Shown piece by piece: positions 7,698 to 19,395 of a DNA stretch of 64,000 nucleotides (position 1 is its first letter; the number at the start of each line of letters is the position of its first letter). Source of the stretch: Metabacillus halosaccharovorans (GTDB lineage Bacteria > Bacillota > Bacilli > Bacillales > Bacillaceae); contig NZ_KV917371.1 of the NCBI RefSeq assembly GCF_002019635.1, positions 1,594,001-1,658,000 on the forward strand. Reading direction: 5' to 3'. Both the position numbers and the translations under genes were made by a program. A model generated the notes under the pieces. That model worked only from the letters and a program-made list of their open reading frames with translations, did not search any database and had not been told where the DNA came from.

Positions 7698-10607
7698 TTA
7701 TTCGGGTTTGTTGTTGTCAGTTGAGGAAGAGGCTGGTGCCTCTTCTTGTTTTTGTTTTTGATCAGCATTTTTATTTTCATTTTGTTTGTTAGTATCTTTG
7801 TTTTGATCAGCATTTGCTGCTTGCTTTGGATCCTCAGTTTTTGGCTTTTCTTCAACTTTTGGTTTTACCTCAGCATAATCACCGATTTTAACAATAGTAG
7901 AAGGTGAAGATTCATTGCCGGCAACATCAACTGCGACAATGTAATAAGCAGCAGGGCTACTTCCAACTGATACAGATAATTTGTCAGATGACGGCAAACT
8001 CGCTACCTTTTTAAAGCTGGTTGAGTGATTTGCTGCACCATATACACGGTATCCAACAACGTCATTATCTGAGTTGGCTTTCCAGCTTATCGTTGAACCG
8101 CCAGATGAGACTCCGCTTACTTGTCTCGGCTTGGAGCCATTATCAACAATTTCTTTTCCATCTGTAACAACTAAGTTACCCCATTTAGAAGTACTAGGCA
8201 ACAAGCGTTTAAGATCACTTGTACTGCTAATATTATATTTTTGAAGAACTTCTTTTTTTAGCATTACACCTTCTTGAACAAATTCAGAAGGAGCAGAAGC
8301 TGGCACTTTGTATGCTCTGTCTTTTACATACACATATTTTCCTTGTGTTAAGCTATCATCAACTTTGGTAGGAACATATTTTGCATTAAATATGTCTGTT
8401 GCGACAAGTCCTGCTTTACGGCAAAGATCTGAAGCCAATTCTCCTGTTAATGCACAATAAGATCTTTGAACAATACCACCTGGTGTTTCATGTCGGTTTT
8501 TTGGTGCAATCAAGTTTGGTTCAACATCATGTGAAGCATTCATCAGTTTTGCCCAAAGTAAGAGATTACGTTTGCTGTATGACATGCCTTTATAGTTTTG
8601 TTCCAATGGCTTTGGTGTATCATACCCAATCCATGTTCCGAATGTTACATTCGGATTTGTCGCAACGAACCATGCATCATGGTAATCTTGACCAGTACCT
8701 GTTTTTCCGGCCCAATCAGCACTAAATGAGAGGTAGCCATTTAGTGAAGCGGCTGTACCACTGCTTATAACATCCCGCATCATATCGATTGTTAAATAAG
8801 CAGTTTGAGCTGAGAATACATCGTTTTGTACCTTTTCATGTTGATAAATGACTTCTCCATCACTATTTTCAATTTTTTCTATAAGGTAAGCATCAACAAA
8901 CTTACCTTGGTTGGCAAATGTTGAGTAGGCATTTACATTTTCTTCAACTGTTACTCCGTCGGTCATACCACCTAAACTTAGTGATGCTATTCCATAATCA
9001 ATTTTGTTTAAGCTGGAAAAGCCCATTTTTTCTAAGTAGGAGACAGGTTTTTGATTCATAATGTTCATATATGTTTTAGCCGCGGGCACATTGTATGAAT
9101 ATTTCAAGGCAGTTCGTGCACTTGTTAATCCGTGGTAGGCACCGCCATAGTTTTTTGGCTTATATGAACCTGTCATTGGCGTATCCGCAATAACTGTTCC
9201 CGGTTGAGTTGCTCCCAATTCCATTGCAGGAGCATAAACCAATAATGGCTTCATTGTTGATCCATTAGCACGTAGTGCATCTGTAGCATGATTTAAATTT
9301 TCACGTTCAAAATCGCGTCCGCCAACAAAACTAATGATTTTTCCTGTCTTGTTTTCAATTAGAACACCGCCGACTTCGACAGGTTCTTGAATGGTTTTCG
9401 TTTCACCAGTGTCCGAATCTTTGATTTGTTCTGGTTTATCACTACCATAATATTCATATTGTTTAACAACTTCCTGCATCTTGTCATATATATCTTTATT
9501 TATTGTTGTATGAATTCGGTATCCATTATGTCTTATGTCTTGATCAGCGAGTGTACGGTACTGATTTTTCAAATCTATATCTTTTGTTAATTCATCTTCT
9601 GTATACCCGTCTTTTTGGGCAAGTTGTACAGCTATAATATCTTTCGCCCGATCTTCTACTTCATAAGTCAGGTATGGATATTGTTCAGTGGATGTCGGTT
9701 TTTTAGGTGTTAGATTAGCACGAATATCATATGAAAGCGCTTGTTTGTATTGCTCTTGTGAAATAAACCCGCCAGTGTACATCCGGTTTAAGACAGTTTT
9801 CATTCTGTTTATGCCTGAACTTAGATCTTCTTTTACCTTGCCGCCATCATTTGAAAATGGAGTATATCCAAACGGACTTTGAGGCAAGCCTGCGATAAAT
9901 GCAGCTTGTGGAATTGATAGGTCCTTAGCAGAAACTCCAAAAATGCCTTTTGCAGCTGCTTCTACACCTGCAATATTCTTACCATTAGAATTTCGTCCAA
10001 AATCTGCAACATTTAAGTATGCTTCAATAATTTCCTCTTTCTCAAAAAACTTTTCTAATCGTAACGCTAATAGAATTTCCTTTGCTTTTCGATCAAAAGA
10101 TACTTCATTTGTTAGTATTTGGTTTTTAATTAATTGCTGTGTTAGTGTACTTCCACCCGTTTGAACAGAGGCATTTGTGAATTCCTGAAAAATTGCGCGC
10201 ATGATTGCTTTAGGTACAACACCGTCATGTTCGTAAAAGAGTTCATCTTCAGTTGCAATAACTGCATCAACGAGATGTTGAGAAACGTTTTCCAACTGGA
10301 CTTCCTCGCGTTCAATGTCAGCATTTAATTTTCCTAAATAAATATTTTGATCAAAGAAGACCTGTGACGTCTCTTCATAGTTGTAAATATCATTTTTCAT
10401 TTCTTCGTAAGATCGAACAGGTTCATCCTTCACAAGTGAAGCGAAATAACCGGCCCCTACACCCCCTGCAAAACATATACCTATAAGTCCAATAATGAGA
10501 AATAGTAAAAGGAGATTTCCAATAACATTGTATGAGATCCGTAGACTTTTACCTATATCTTTGTTAAAGGGTGAGAAACGCCTGTGTTTTTCTTCCTTTT
10601 TTTTCAT
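7698..10607 (-). CDS. Class A penicillin-binding protein with FN3 domain
   Basis: Bifunctional peptidoglycan glycosyltransferase/transpeptidase, membrane-anchored by an N-terminal helix (about residues 28-55) after a basic cytoplasmic segment. The GT51 domain has ATEDELFYEHDG and GGSTLTQQLIKN; the transpeptidase has the serine box STMK, YSYN as the SxN box and KTGTG. After that come a PASTA-free linker, one fibronectin type III domain (ISWKANSDNDVVGYRVYG) and a Lys/Asn/Gln/Glu-rich low-complexity tail. The frame extends upstream to 10688, but the ATG at 10607 follows GGGGGA and gives 969 residues. It resembles PonA/PBP1-type enzymes. I cannot fix which B. subtilis paralogue it matches, so no symbol is given. 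Confidence 0.93.
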   Translation of the reverse strand: MKKKEEKHRRFSPFNKDIGKSLRISYNVIGNLLLLFLIIGLIGICFAGGVGAGYFASLVKDEPVRSYEEMKNDIYNYEETSQVFFDQNIYLGKLNADIEREEVQLENVSQHLVDAVIATEDELFYEHDGVVPKAIMRAIFQEFTNASVQTGGSTLTQQLIKNQILTNEVSFDRKAKEILLALRLEKFFEKEEIIEAYLNVADFGRNSNGKNIAGVEAAAKGIFGVSAKDLSIPQAAFIAGLPQSPFGYTPFSNDGGKVKEDLSSGINRMKTVLNRMYTGGFISQEQYKQALSYDIRANLTPKKPTSTEQYPYLTYEVEDRAKDIIAVQLAQKDGYTEDELTKDIDLKNQYRTLADQDIRHNGYRIHTTINKDIYDKMQEVVKQYEYYGSDKPEQIKDSDTGETKTIQEPVEVGGVLIENKTGKIISFVGGRDFERENLNHATDALRANGSTMKPLLVYAPAMELGATQPGTVIADTPMTGSYKPKNYGGAYHGLTSARTALKYSYNVPAAKTYMNIMNQKPVSYLEKMGFSSLNKIDYGIASLSLGGMTDGVTVEENVNAYSTFANQGKFVDAYLIEKIENSDGEVIYQHEKVQNDVFSAQTAYLTIDMMRDVISSGTAASLNGYLSFSADWAGKTGTGQDYHDAWFVATNPNVTFGTWIGYDTPKPLEQNYKGMSYSKRNLLLWAKLMNASHDVEPNLIAPKNRHETPGGIVQRSYCALTGELASDLCRKAGLVATDIFNAKYVPTKVDDSLTQGKYVYVKDRAYKVPASAPSEFVQEGVMLKKEVLQKYNISSTSDLKRLLPSTSKWGNLVVTDGKEIVDNGSKPRQVSGVSSGGSTISWKANSDNDVVGYRVYGAANHSTSFKKVASLPSSDKLSVSVGSSPAAYYIVAVDVAGNESSPSTIVKIGDYAEVKPKVEEKPKTEDPKQAANADQNKDTNKQNENKNADQKQKQEEAPASSSTDNNKPE

Positions 10608-10701
10608 TGTGCATTCCCCCAAATCTAACTTATTATAACATAGGAAATGATGAAATTTGTATGCTTTTGTCATAAAGGTTGGAAACACTTCATGCCAAGT
10701 G

Positions 10702-10731
10702 TTGACATTAGAATGATATTATGGTTAAAAT
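10702..10731 (+). promoter_or_regulatory. Promoter of the tyrS T-box transcript
   Basis: Consensus TTGACA (10702-10707), 18 bases, TAAAAT (10726-10731), giving a start just before the T-box leader. Confidence 0.6.
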
Positions 10732-10754
10732 TGCTTGTAATTAGTATATGAAAA

Positions 10755-10998
10755 AGCAAAGATTGGATTCAGTAATGGATGTCTCCCTGTTATTAGAGAG
10801 CTGATGGGTGGTGAAAATCAGCACATAGATATTCCATGAATTACATCCATGAGCTTCTTTTTTGAAAAGGTTAAATAACCTGAGTAGGAGAAGACGGTCT
10901 AACCGTTATGTAGTCGAGAGAGGATTACGCTTAAGTAATTCTAAGTTGGGTGGTACCGCGGATTATTTCGCCCCTTCAGTGATGAAGGGGCTTTTTCG
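10755..10998 (+). promoter_or_regulatory. T-box riboswitch (tyrosyl), tyrS leader
   Basis: Transcription-attenuating leader that senses uncharged tRNA-Tyr. The stem I helices GGAT/ATCC and TGGA/TCCA frame an internal loop with AGTA on the 5' side and the specifier triplet TAC (10842-10844, Tyr) followed by A on the 3' side. The T-box sequence TGGGTGGTACCGCG is at 10947-10960. The terminator CCCCTTCA-gtga-TGAAGGGG plus T-run lies at 10971-10996. The UAC specifier agrees with the downstream gene. Confidence 0.95.
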
Positions 10999-11020
10999 TG
11001 TTTTCTTTGCTGAAAAATAG

Positions 11021-12310
<1,290 letters not shown>

Positions 12311-12384
12311 CATTTATTAGTGGGGGAACTCAATAATGATTCTACAAAAGAATCTGTTATTGGGTTTTTTTATATAAATAAGAA

Positions 12385-12420
12385 CAAAAAAACCTATGCC
12401 AAAGGACATAGGTTTTTTTA
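12385..12420. terminator. Bidirectional terminator, tyrS / rpsD
   Basis: AAAAAACCTATG...CATAGGTTTTTT, with A-run and T-run on both sides, between converging genes. Confidence 0.85.
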
Positions 12421-12423
12421 CTA

Positions 12424-13213
<790 letters not shown>

Positions 13214-13219
13214 ACGAAC

Positions 13220-13248
13220 ATTATATGTTTTTGTATGTATAAAGTCAA
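13220..13248 (-). promoter_or_regulatory. Strong SigA promoter of rpsD
   Basis: Minus strand TTGACT (13248-13243), 17-base spacer, TATAAT (13225-13220). Confidence 0.8.
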
Positions 13249-13327
13249 GAAGCTTTACATAAAAAATATGTAATAAAGAGCAAACTCATAAATAAAAACA
13301 TTTCGTCTACTATAAATAGGAAAGTTT

Positions 13328-13338
13328 TATGATATAAT
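13328..13338 (+). promoter_or_regulatory. Extended -10 promoter of dgcP
   Basis: TGATATAAT (TG at 13330-13331 on the extended -10, TATAAT at 13333-13338) without a clear -35, about 40 bases before the dgcP start. Confidence 0.45.
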
Positions 13339-13378
13339 GAATTATCAAATTTTGTAACTTACTGGTGTGGGTGATTTC

Positions 13379-15136
13379 ATGAATAATCAAGTTCAAGCGA
13401 TAAAAGGTGCTTTTTTTGATTTAGTAAATAAATGTAATGATTATTGTTCTGTTATTGACTTAAATAATGAGCTTGTTACAGTTTTAAAAAGAGAGCTTGC
13501 TATTGGTCATGTTGCTTTTTATTCATTGTCGCCACAAACGAATTCCTTCCCGTTTCAAATGTTCCTACACAATTTTAAGCCAGGACAAGCTATTTGGATT
13601 CAAAAAGATGTATTGCTTCCAATATATTGCCATGAGGATATGTGTGGAGTCATAGAACTTAGGGAATTTGACAGCACTATATCTGTTGATTTAGATGAAG
13701 TTGCAAAAGCATGTTCAGAATTTTATACCTATTACATACACTCTTTTCAGTTAAGAGAAAAGGAACAAAAGTATGAAAAACTATATTATTTAACCGAGAA
13801 GTTTCATTCTCTTATGAATAAAGATGATGTTTTAGTTGCATTAATAGAAACATTACAAAAAATGTATCAGGAGTATACGTTCTATTTGTTTCTATCACAT
13901 GATAATGAAAACAAACACCATTTACCTATAAAAAATTTAAGTTTTGATGATCAGGATGATGAAATGGCAATGGAAGCTTTTGTTACCGGAAAAGCTCAGT
14001 CTATTATTCATGAACAGACCAAAGACATGTTTTTTTATTCACCATTAAAAGGAAAACAAGGTGTATACGGGGTTCTGCAGGTAGTCATCCATTTCGCATT
14101 AAATTTAGATGAACAAGATAGGCATTTCATTACACTGCTAACAAATGCTGCAGGAACTGCGATGGAAAATGCACAGCTTTATGATCAATCAAAGAGATTA
14201 ATTAAAGATTTGCAATTAATAAATGAAACATCACACAGGTTAAATAAAAATCTGAGATTAACTGATACGATGAGCTATATGTCTATGCGAATCTTGGAGT
14301 CATTCCAAGCGGATGAGGTCGGGTTCTTTACTAAAAATAGCAATGACATTCATATTTTTCCAGGAAGCACTAGCTATTTTGAGTCAGAGGAAGTAAAGGT
14401 ATATATTAATTATATTCAAGAGAAGCTTGAAAAAGATTTAGAAGGATTGTTTTTGGGAGATATAACATCACATCTTCCTGGTTTGCCATATTCTTCTGTT
14501 ATGGCCGTTCCAATGGTTCAAAGTGATGTGCTTAAAGGATGTGCTTTAGTTCTTCACAAAAACCCTTATCATTTTTCTTTTGATATGTACAAATTGCTTC
14601 AATCGCTGATACACCATTCTACACTGGCATTATCAAATTCTTTATTAAGAGAAGAGCTTGAGACATTAGTGAAAACTGATCAATTAACACAATTATATTC
14701 ACGTAATTATATGAATTCCTGCATTGAAAATTCGATGAATATAGATCGGCAAGGTACATTTGTATTAATTGATATCGATAATTTTAAGGCGATAAATGAC
14801 AATTATGGACACCAGATTGGTGATGAAGTTCTCGTTCAAGTTGCAAATATACTAAAAAACAATATTAGGGATCATGATATTGGAGCAAGATGGGGTGGAG
14901 AAGAATTGGCCATCTATTTACCACATGTAGAACTTGATGCGGGTACAGCTATTGCAGAAAGAATAGTGAAAAGAGTAAAGGAAAACACTTTACCGACTGT
15001 AACAATCTCATGTGGGGTGTCACATTGGAAGGCAGAGCATGAAAGGAATTATGATGAATTGTTCAGACGGGCAGATAAAGCTTTATATGCTGCAAAGAAT
15101 TTAGGGAAAAATCAAGTGATAGTTCAGGTGAGCTGA
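13379..15136 (+). CDS. dgcP: Diguanylate cyclase with GAF-type sensor region
   Basis: Makes cyclic di-GMP. The protein has an N-terminal region resembling tandem GAF domains (about residues 1-410) and a C-terminal GGDEF domain (about 420-585) with an intact active site WGGEEL. An RDHD (RxxD) inhibitory site lies five residues before it, so feedback inhibition is expected. Same position next to rpsD as B. subtilis dgcP (ytrP). I take the ATG at 13379; an in-frame GTG at 13367 is the alternative, with no better ribosome binding site. No membrane segments are seen, so it is probably soluble. Confidence 0.92.
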   Translation: MNNQVQAIKGAFFDLVNKCNDYCSVIDLNNELVTVLKRELAIGHVAFYSLSPQTNSFPFQMFLHNFKPGQAIWIQKDVLLPIYCHEDMCGVIELREFDSTISVDLDEVAKACSEFYTYYIHSFQLREKEQKYEKLYYLTEKFHSLMNKDDVLVALIETLQKMYQEYTFYLFLSHDNENKHHLPIKNLSFDDQDDEMAMEAFVTGKAQSIIHEQTKDMFFYSPLKGKQGVYGVLQVVIHFALNLDEQDRHFITLLTNAAGTAMENAQLYDQSKRLIKDLQLINETSHRLNKNLRLTDTMSYMSMRILESFQADEVGFFTKNSNDIHIFPGSTSYFESEEVKVYINYIQEKLEKDLEGLFLGDITSHLPGLPYSSVMAVPMVQSDVLKGCALVLHKNPYHFSFDMYKLLQSLIHHSTLALSNSLLREELETLVKTDQLTQLYSRNYMNSCIENSMNIDRQGTFVLIDIDNFKAINDNYGHQIGDEVLVQVANILKNNIRDHDIGARWGGEELAIYLPHVELDAGTAIAERIVKRVKENTLPTVTISCGVSHWKAEHERNYDELFRRADKALYAAKNLGKNQVIVQVS

Positions 15137-15155
15137 TGGTAAGCTCACCTTTTAT
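15126..15155. terminator. Terminator between dgcP and the fRMsr gene
   Basis: AGGTGAGCT...AGCTCACCT followed by TTTTATACT; it begins inside the dgcP stop region and serves converging genes. Confidence 0.65.
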
Positions 15156-15166
15156 ACTATTATCTT

Positions 15167-15646
15167 TTAAACATGTTCCATTAAAACATCAACAAACTCT
15201 TCTAAAAAAGTTTGGTCCTGTTCATTAAAACGATTTTTTGATGGGCTATCGATATCAAGGACACCGATCACTTTGCCATCTGAAACAAGAGGTACGACGA
15301 TTTCTGAGTTAGAAGCAGCATCACATGCAATATGTCCTGGAAATTGATGAACGTCTGCAATTCTTAATGTTTCTTTTTTTTCTGCAGCAGTACCACACAC
15401 ACCTCTTCCAAGCGGGATTCTTACACATGCAGGAAGTCCTTGGAATGGCCCTAAGACAAGCTGATCTTCTTTCAACAGATAAAAGCCTACCCAGTTGATA
15501 TTCTCTAAAAATTGATTTAGGAGAGCAGACGCATTAGATAGGTTTGCAATGATATCTTCTTCCCCTTCTACTAATGCTCTTAGTTGTTTAATAACTAAAA
15601 CTGATTGTTCAGCTTTATTGCCTTGGTATTTTTCGACATGAAACAT
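15167..15646 (-). CDS. ytsP: Free methionine-(R)-sulfoxide reductase (GAF domain)
   Basis: Repairs free Met-R-sulfoxide. A single GAF domain of 159 residues with the three conserved cysteines of the fRMsr family, in PACVRIP, GRGVCGTA and HIACDAAS, and the ending VIGVLDIDSP. The frame is open much further upstream, but the ATG at 15646 follows AAGGTGGG and starts at MFHVEKY, as related proteins do. Divergent from refZ. Confidence 0.92.
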   Translation of the reverse strand: MFHVEKYQGNKAEQSVLVIKQLRALVEGEEDIIANLSNASALLNQFLENINWVGFYLLKEDQLVLGPFQGLPACVRIPLGRGVCGTAAEKKETLRIADVHQFPGHIACDAASNSEIVVPLVSDGKVIGVLDIDSPSKNRFNEQDQTFLEEFVDVLMEHV

Positions 15647-15765
15647 CTTTATTACCCACCTTTTGATTATTTTTTTGCTATAGAAAAAACTTTGTCGAGA
15701 AAAACATGAAGGAGTAACTCCCCTATAAATTGAATTTGTAACATAAGGTATAGGGGGTGTGAAAT

Positions 15766-16416
15766 TTGACTCAAGAAAATACACGAGATACAAAACAAAA
15801 AATAGTAAATGCAGCAATCTACCTTTTTAACTCGAAAGGATTTACAGGAACTTCTGTTAGAGAGATTGCTTCCAGAGCAAATGTGAATGTTGCACATATC
15901 TCATATTATTTTAAAGGAAAGGGTGGTTTACTCGAATACTTAGTGTCATATTATTATGAAGGGTACTTAAAAGTAATTGAAGAAAACTACACCCAAATTA
16001 AGTTTGGTCATGCCTATTCAGTCTTAAGTAAATTGGCTCTTGATTTGCTCTACTACCAGCATGAAAATCGCCAGCTTTCAAGATTGGTCTATCGGGAAGT
16101 AACGGTAGACTCCGTTCTGATCCGTGAAGTAATGACGACTTATTTAACAAAAGAAAAGTATTATCTCAAATCATTATTGGAACAAGGGATCGAGGAAGGA
16201 CAGTTTCGAAAAGGTTTTGTCCCACATATGATTATCCAGCTAAGAAGTCTTTTGCATATGCCGTATTTACAGCCCCAATACATGAGTGAGGTCCTTCATA
16301 TTCAACCACATGAAGCGTATTTCGTCCATCAGTATTACAAAGAATTGAAAATTTGGCTTAATTCCTTGTTAGCAGAGCAAACGACAAAAGAAAATCGGTT
16401 AGTAGCGATTCCTTAA
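15766..16416 (+). CDS. refZ: RefZ, TetR-type DNA-binding regulator of FtsZ placement
   Basis: 216-residue TetR-fold protein that in B. subtilis is made at the onset of sporulation, binds motifs near the origin and tunes Z-ring assembly at the pole. The N-terminal helix-turn-helix reads GTSVREIASRANVNVAHISYYFKGKGGL, closely matching the B. subtilis protein and its neighbour ytsP. The start is TTG at 15766 after AGGGGGTG. The last 18 bases overlap the end of the convergent hisJ gene. Confidence 0.93.
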   Translation: MTQENTRDTKQKIVNAAIYLFNSKGFTGTSVREIASRANVNVAHISYYFKGKGGLLEYLVSYYYEGYLKVIEENYTQIKFGHAYSVLSKLALDLLYYQHENRQLSRLVYREVTVDSVLIREVMTTYLTKEKYYLKSLLEQGIEEGQFRKGFVPHMIIQLRSLLHMPYLQPQYMSEVLHIQPHEAYFVHQYYKELKIWLNSLLAEQTTKENRLVAIP

Positions 16417-17211
16417 AAGATCATAATGTGTATAGTTCTTTCCAACGTCCCTAGCACTATGGGCATCAGATCCATAGATGAGAGGGATTTTTTGTTTTTG
16501 AGCTAAATAAATGATATCCGAATTCGGATAGGTTTCTCCACAATATTCTTTTCTTAATCCGGCAACGTTATAATCCAGTTCAAGGTTTTTCTCCTTTACA
16601 GATGCCAGTATTTTCTCTATTATCTTTAGCATTGAAAACGTTACAGGGTAAAGCTTTTGGAATTTATTAACTAATGTAATATGACCAATTCGCTTTGGCT
16701 TATAGTCGCCTAATTGGCTATTAATAGATTTTAACACTTCATTATAATAAATATGATGAACATGATATAAGGATCCTGCCTCATTAATCATTAACCCGAA
16801 CGTTTTTTCATCAAAGTCCATGCAATAGTATCGGTCATTAATCTTCAAAAAATGGACGGATAAGATACTATCATCTAGAAATTTACCATATTCGTTTAGG
16901 AAATCGGTTATTTCTTGTTCATAGTCTTGAATATAGTCAACTTCCAAGCCGATATGAATGCGAATATCATTTTTATGCTTTTCTTTCATTTCTTGAACAC
17001 TTTGAATATAATCTTCCATCTTATAGTAGTCCAATGCACTGTCTTTCATTGGTGTTGGATCAATAAAACCCTTTGGAAGCGGAGCGTGTTCCGTAAATGT
17101 TAAATCTGTAAAACCCTCTTGAACAGCTTGTGCAATATACATTTCAAGTGTGTCCTTCGTTCCATGTGGACAAAAAGGTGTATGAACATGCCCATCCTTT
17201 TTCCTCATCAC
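16399..17211 (-). CDS. hisJ: Histidinol-phosphatase (PHP family)
   Basis: Dephosphorylates L-histidinol phosphate in histidine synthesis; PHP-fold metal-dependent phosphatase of 270 residues. Metal ligands are visible in DGHVHTPFCPHG, TEHAP, GLEVDY, LSVHFL and the C-terminal GSDAHSARDVG. GGAGGG precedes two adjacent possible starts, GTG 17211 and ATG 17208; the choice changes one residue. It lies at the same place next to refZ as B. subtilis hisJ (ytvP). Converges on refZ with an 18-base overlap. Confidence 0.93.
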   Translation of the reverse strand: MMRKKDGHVHTPFCPHGTKDTLEMYIAQAVQEGFTDLTFTEHAPLPKGFIDPTPMKDSALDYYKMEDYIQSVQEMKEKHKNDIRIHIGLEVDYIQDYEQEITDFLNEYGKFLDDSILSVHFLKINDRYYCMDFDEKTFGLMINEAGSLYHVHHIYYNEVLKSINSQLGDYKPKRIGHITLVNKFQKLYPVTFSMLKIIEKILASVKEKNLELDYNVAGLRKEYCGETYPNSDIIYLAQKQKIPLIYGSDAHSARDVGKNYTHYDLLRNRY

Positions 17212-17539
17212 TCACATCACCCTCCAAATTGTTAGGATTATGATTTGACCCTTTTTCCAGGTTCTAAATGGCCATTTAATTGAAGTGGACAAATAATGTA
17301 AAAAAATTTAAATTTCTGGTCAAAAAATGTCGTTTACATGGTATCATAAATACATTGAAATAACATTAAGAAAGTTTCAATTATAAGATGAAAATCAAAA
17401 TCATAATAACTTTGTTATTGTGTAAACTTTTTAAAATTGAAATCATAACACATAAAAATATAAATTCGATGTATTTTTACATCATGGAGAAAGATTTTTC
17501 TCCTTAACAAGGATTTGTGTAGTAACGAGGGGGCTAACT
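17212..17539 (+). promoter_or_regulatory. hisJ-ezrA intergenic region with ezrA leader hairpins
   Basis: 328 bases without a gene. No convincing -35/-10 pair was found. Near the 3' end two small perfect hairpins follow one another: GATGTA/TACATC (17468-17483) and GGAGAAA/TTTCTCC (17486-17503), both upstream of the ezrA ribosome binding site. They lack a U-run, so they are not terminators; they may be 5' UTR structure. Confidence 0.4.
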
Positions 17540-19252
17540 ATGGAGGTTTTAATTGGACTAGTCCTTCTGATATGTATTTTATCGGGTTCCGGATACATGT
17601 TTAGAAGAAAGATCTATAAAGAGGTTGATCGATTAGAGGCACGTAAGATTGAAGTCATGAATCGTTCCATTATTGATGAACTGTCAAAAGTTAAAGAATT
17701 AAAAATGACCGGACAAGCTGAAGAGTTGTTCGAACAGTGGAGAAGTGAATGGGATGAGATTATCACCAGCCAACTTCCCAAGATTGAAGAACTATTGTTT
17801 GATGCGGAAGAATTTGCGGATAAATACCGCTTTAAAAAGTCACAAAATGTCCTTCAGCATATTGATAATATGTTAATGACTGTGAACGAAAACATTGACA
17901 AAATCATTGAAGAAATTAATGAATTAGTAACTAGTGAGGAAAAGAATGCTGTTGAAGGTGAAGAGGTTAAAGAGCTGTATAAAAAAGTCAAAAAAACCTT
18001 ATTGGCCCATAGTCGACAGTTCGGTAAAGCTCACCGGAAATTAGATGAGAATCTAACTTCAATTACAGATTCTCTTAAAGAATTTGATCATGAGACCGAA
18101 CAAGGAAATTATCTTTTAGCAAGACAGGTTTTGATCAATTTGAAACAACAACTTGATGTCCTTCAATTTAAAATGGATGAGATTCCTAAATTATTAACAG
18201 AATGTACAGTTACGATTCCTAGTTTAGTTAATGAACTAAAAGACGGCTACAAAGAGATGAAGGAAGCAGGATATTGCTTAGAACATTTTCAGCTGGATAT
18301 GGAACTGGACAAAATTAATACAAACTTGGAACAGTTCAAAGGGAAAATAGAGGAAGCAGAACTTGATGATGTGCAGGAGGGGCTTCAGCTTATCCAGGAA
18401 TCAATAGACCAAATGTACGATCTACTTGAAAAAGAGGTTGAGGCAAATCAGTTCGTTAAACAAACAAAAGATCAAATTAACACGAAATTAATTAAGCTAT
18501 CTGAGCAGAAGCTCTCGACAATTGAAGAAACGAATCTTGTTAAGCAAAGCTATCAATTATCGGAAACTGAGCTTGATAAACAGAAGTTACTAGAAAAACG
18601 CATTACACAGGTAGAAAAGAAATTTGTCCAAATCCAACAAAATCTGTTAGAAGATCAAGTAGCTCATTCTATCGTTAAAGAAGAACTTGAAAAAATTCAA
18701 AAGCAGATCTCAGAACTATTCGATGAGCACAACCAATATCGCGAAATGCTTCAAACACTTAGAAGAGATGAGCTTGAAGCACGAGAGAAACTAGTTTCAT
18801 TGAAACGATTGCTTTTAGAAACAACCAGATCTGTTCAGCAAAGTAATATTCCCGGACTACCTGAAGAATTTTTAAAGCTAATTGAACTAGGAAAAAGAGA
18901 TGTTCAAAAAGCAACAATGAAACTAGAAGAAATACCTCTTAATATGTTGATGGTCAATGAGTTACTTAAGAGTGCCGTTGAATCTGTTGATTCCCTAAAG
19001 GCATTTGCGGATGAATTAATTGAGCAGGTCTACTTATTTGAACAGGTCATTCAATATGGCAATAGATACCGTAGCCGTCAACCACAATTAGCAAACAAAT
19101 TCATCGAAGCGGAGAAATTATTTAGAGAGCATCTATATAAAGAAGCATTAGATACTGCAGCAGCTGCAATTGAGCAAGTTGAACCTGGCTCAATCAATAA
19201 ATTACAGAATATAATAAACGAACAAGAAAAAAATGTTTTAGTGAAAAAATAA
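17540..19252 (+). CDS. ezrA: Septation ring regulator EzrA
   Basis: Negative regulator of FtsZ polymerization and divisome component of Firmicutes. Single N-terminal transmembrane segment (residues 3-21) with a short extracellular end, then a cytoplasmic, almost entirely alpha-helical coiled-coil body, 570 residues in all. Conserved stretches are KIYKEVDRLEARKIEVMNRSI and the C-terminal NRYRSRQP. Strong GAGGGGG site. Own terminator follows. B. subtilis EzrA is 562 residues and sits in the same place before nifZ-thiI. Confidence 0.96.
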   Translation: MEVLIGLVLLICILSGSGYMFRRKIYKEVDRLEARKIEVMNRSIIDELSKVKELKMTGQAEELFEQWRSEWDEIITSQLPKIEELLFDAEEFADKYRFKKSQNVLQHIDNMLMTVNENIDKIIEEINELVTSEEKNAVEGEEVKELYKKVKKTLLAHSRQFGKAHRKLDENLTSITDSLKEFDHETEQGNYLLARQVLINLKQQLDVLQFKMDEIPKLLTECTVTIPSLVNELKDGYKEMKEAGYCLEHFQLDMELDKINTNLEQFKGKIEEAELDDVQEGLQLIQESIDQMYDLLEKEVEANQFVKQTKDQINTKLIKLSEQKLSTIEETNLVKQSYQLSETELDKQKLLEKRITQVEKKFVQIQQNLLEDQVAHSIVKEELEKIQKQISELFDEHNQYREMLQTLRRDELEAREKLVSLKRLLLETTRSVQQSNIPGLPEEFLKLIELGKRDVQKATMKLEEIPLNMLMVNELLKSAVESVDSLKAFADELIEQVYLFEQVIQYGNRYRSRQPQLANKFIEAEKLFREHLYKEALDTAAAAIEQVEPGSINKLQNIINEQEKNVLVKK

Positions 19253-19265
19253 TTGTAGATATTTT

Positions 19266-19320
19266 AAACAGGAATGTAAAGAATGCAGGTGCCCCTCTTC
19301 TTGATCATTCCTGTTTTTTT
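19266..19320 (+). terminator. Terminator after ezrA
   Basis: AAACAGGAATG and CATTCCTGTTT arms with a 29-base loop, followed by a run of T. Confidence 0.75.
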
Positions 19321-19395
19321 ACGTAATTATTTTTCTTTCACACTCTATTATGATATGATTACAAATTGATAAAAGATAGCTATGGAGGAAATAAC

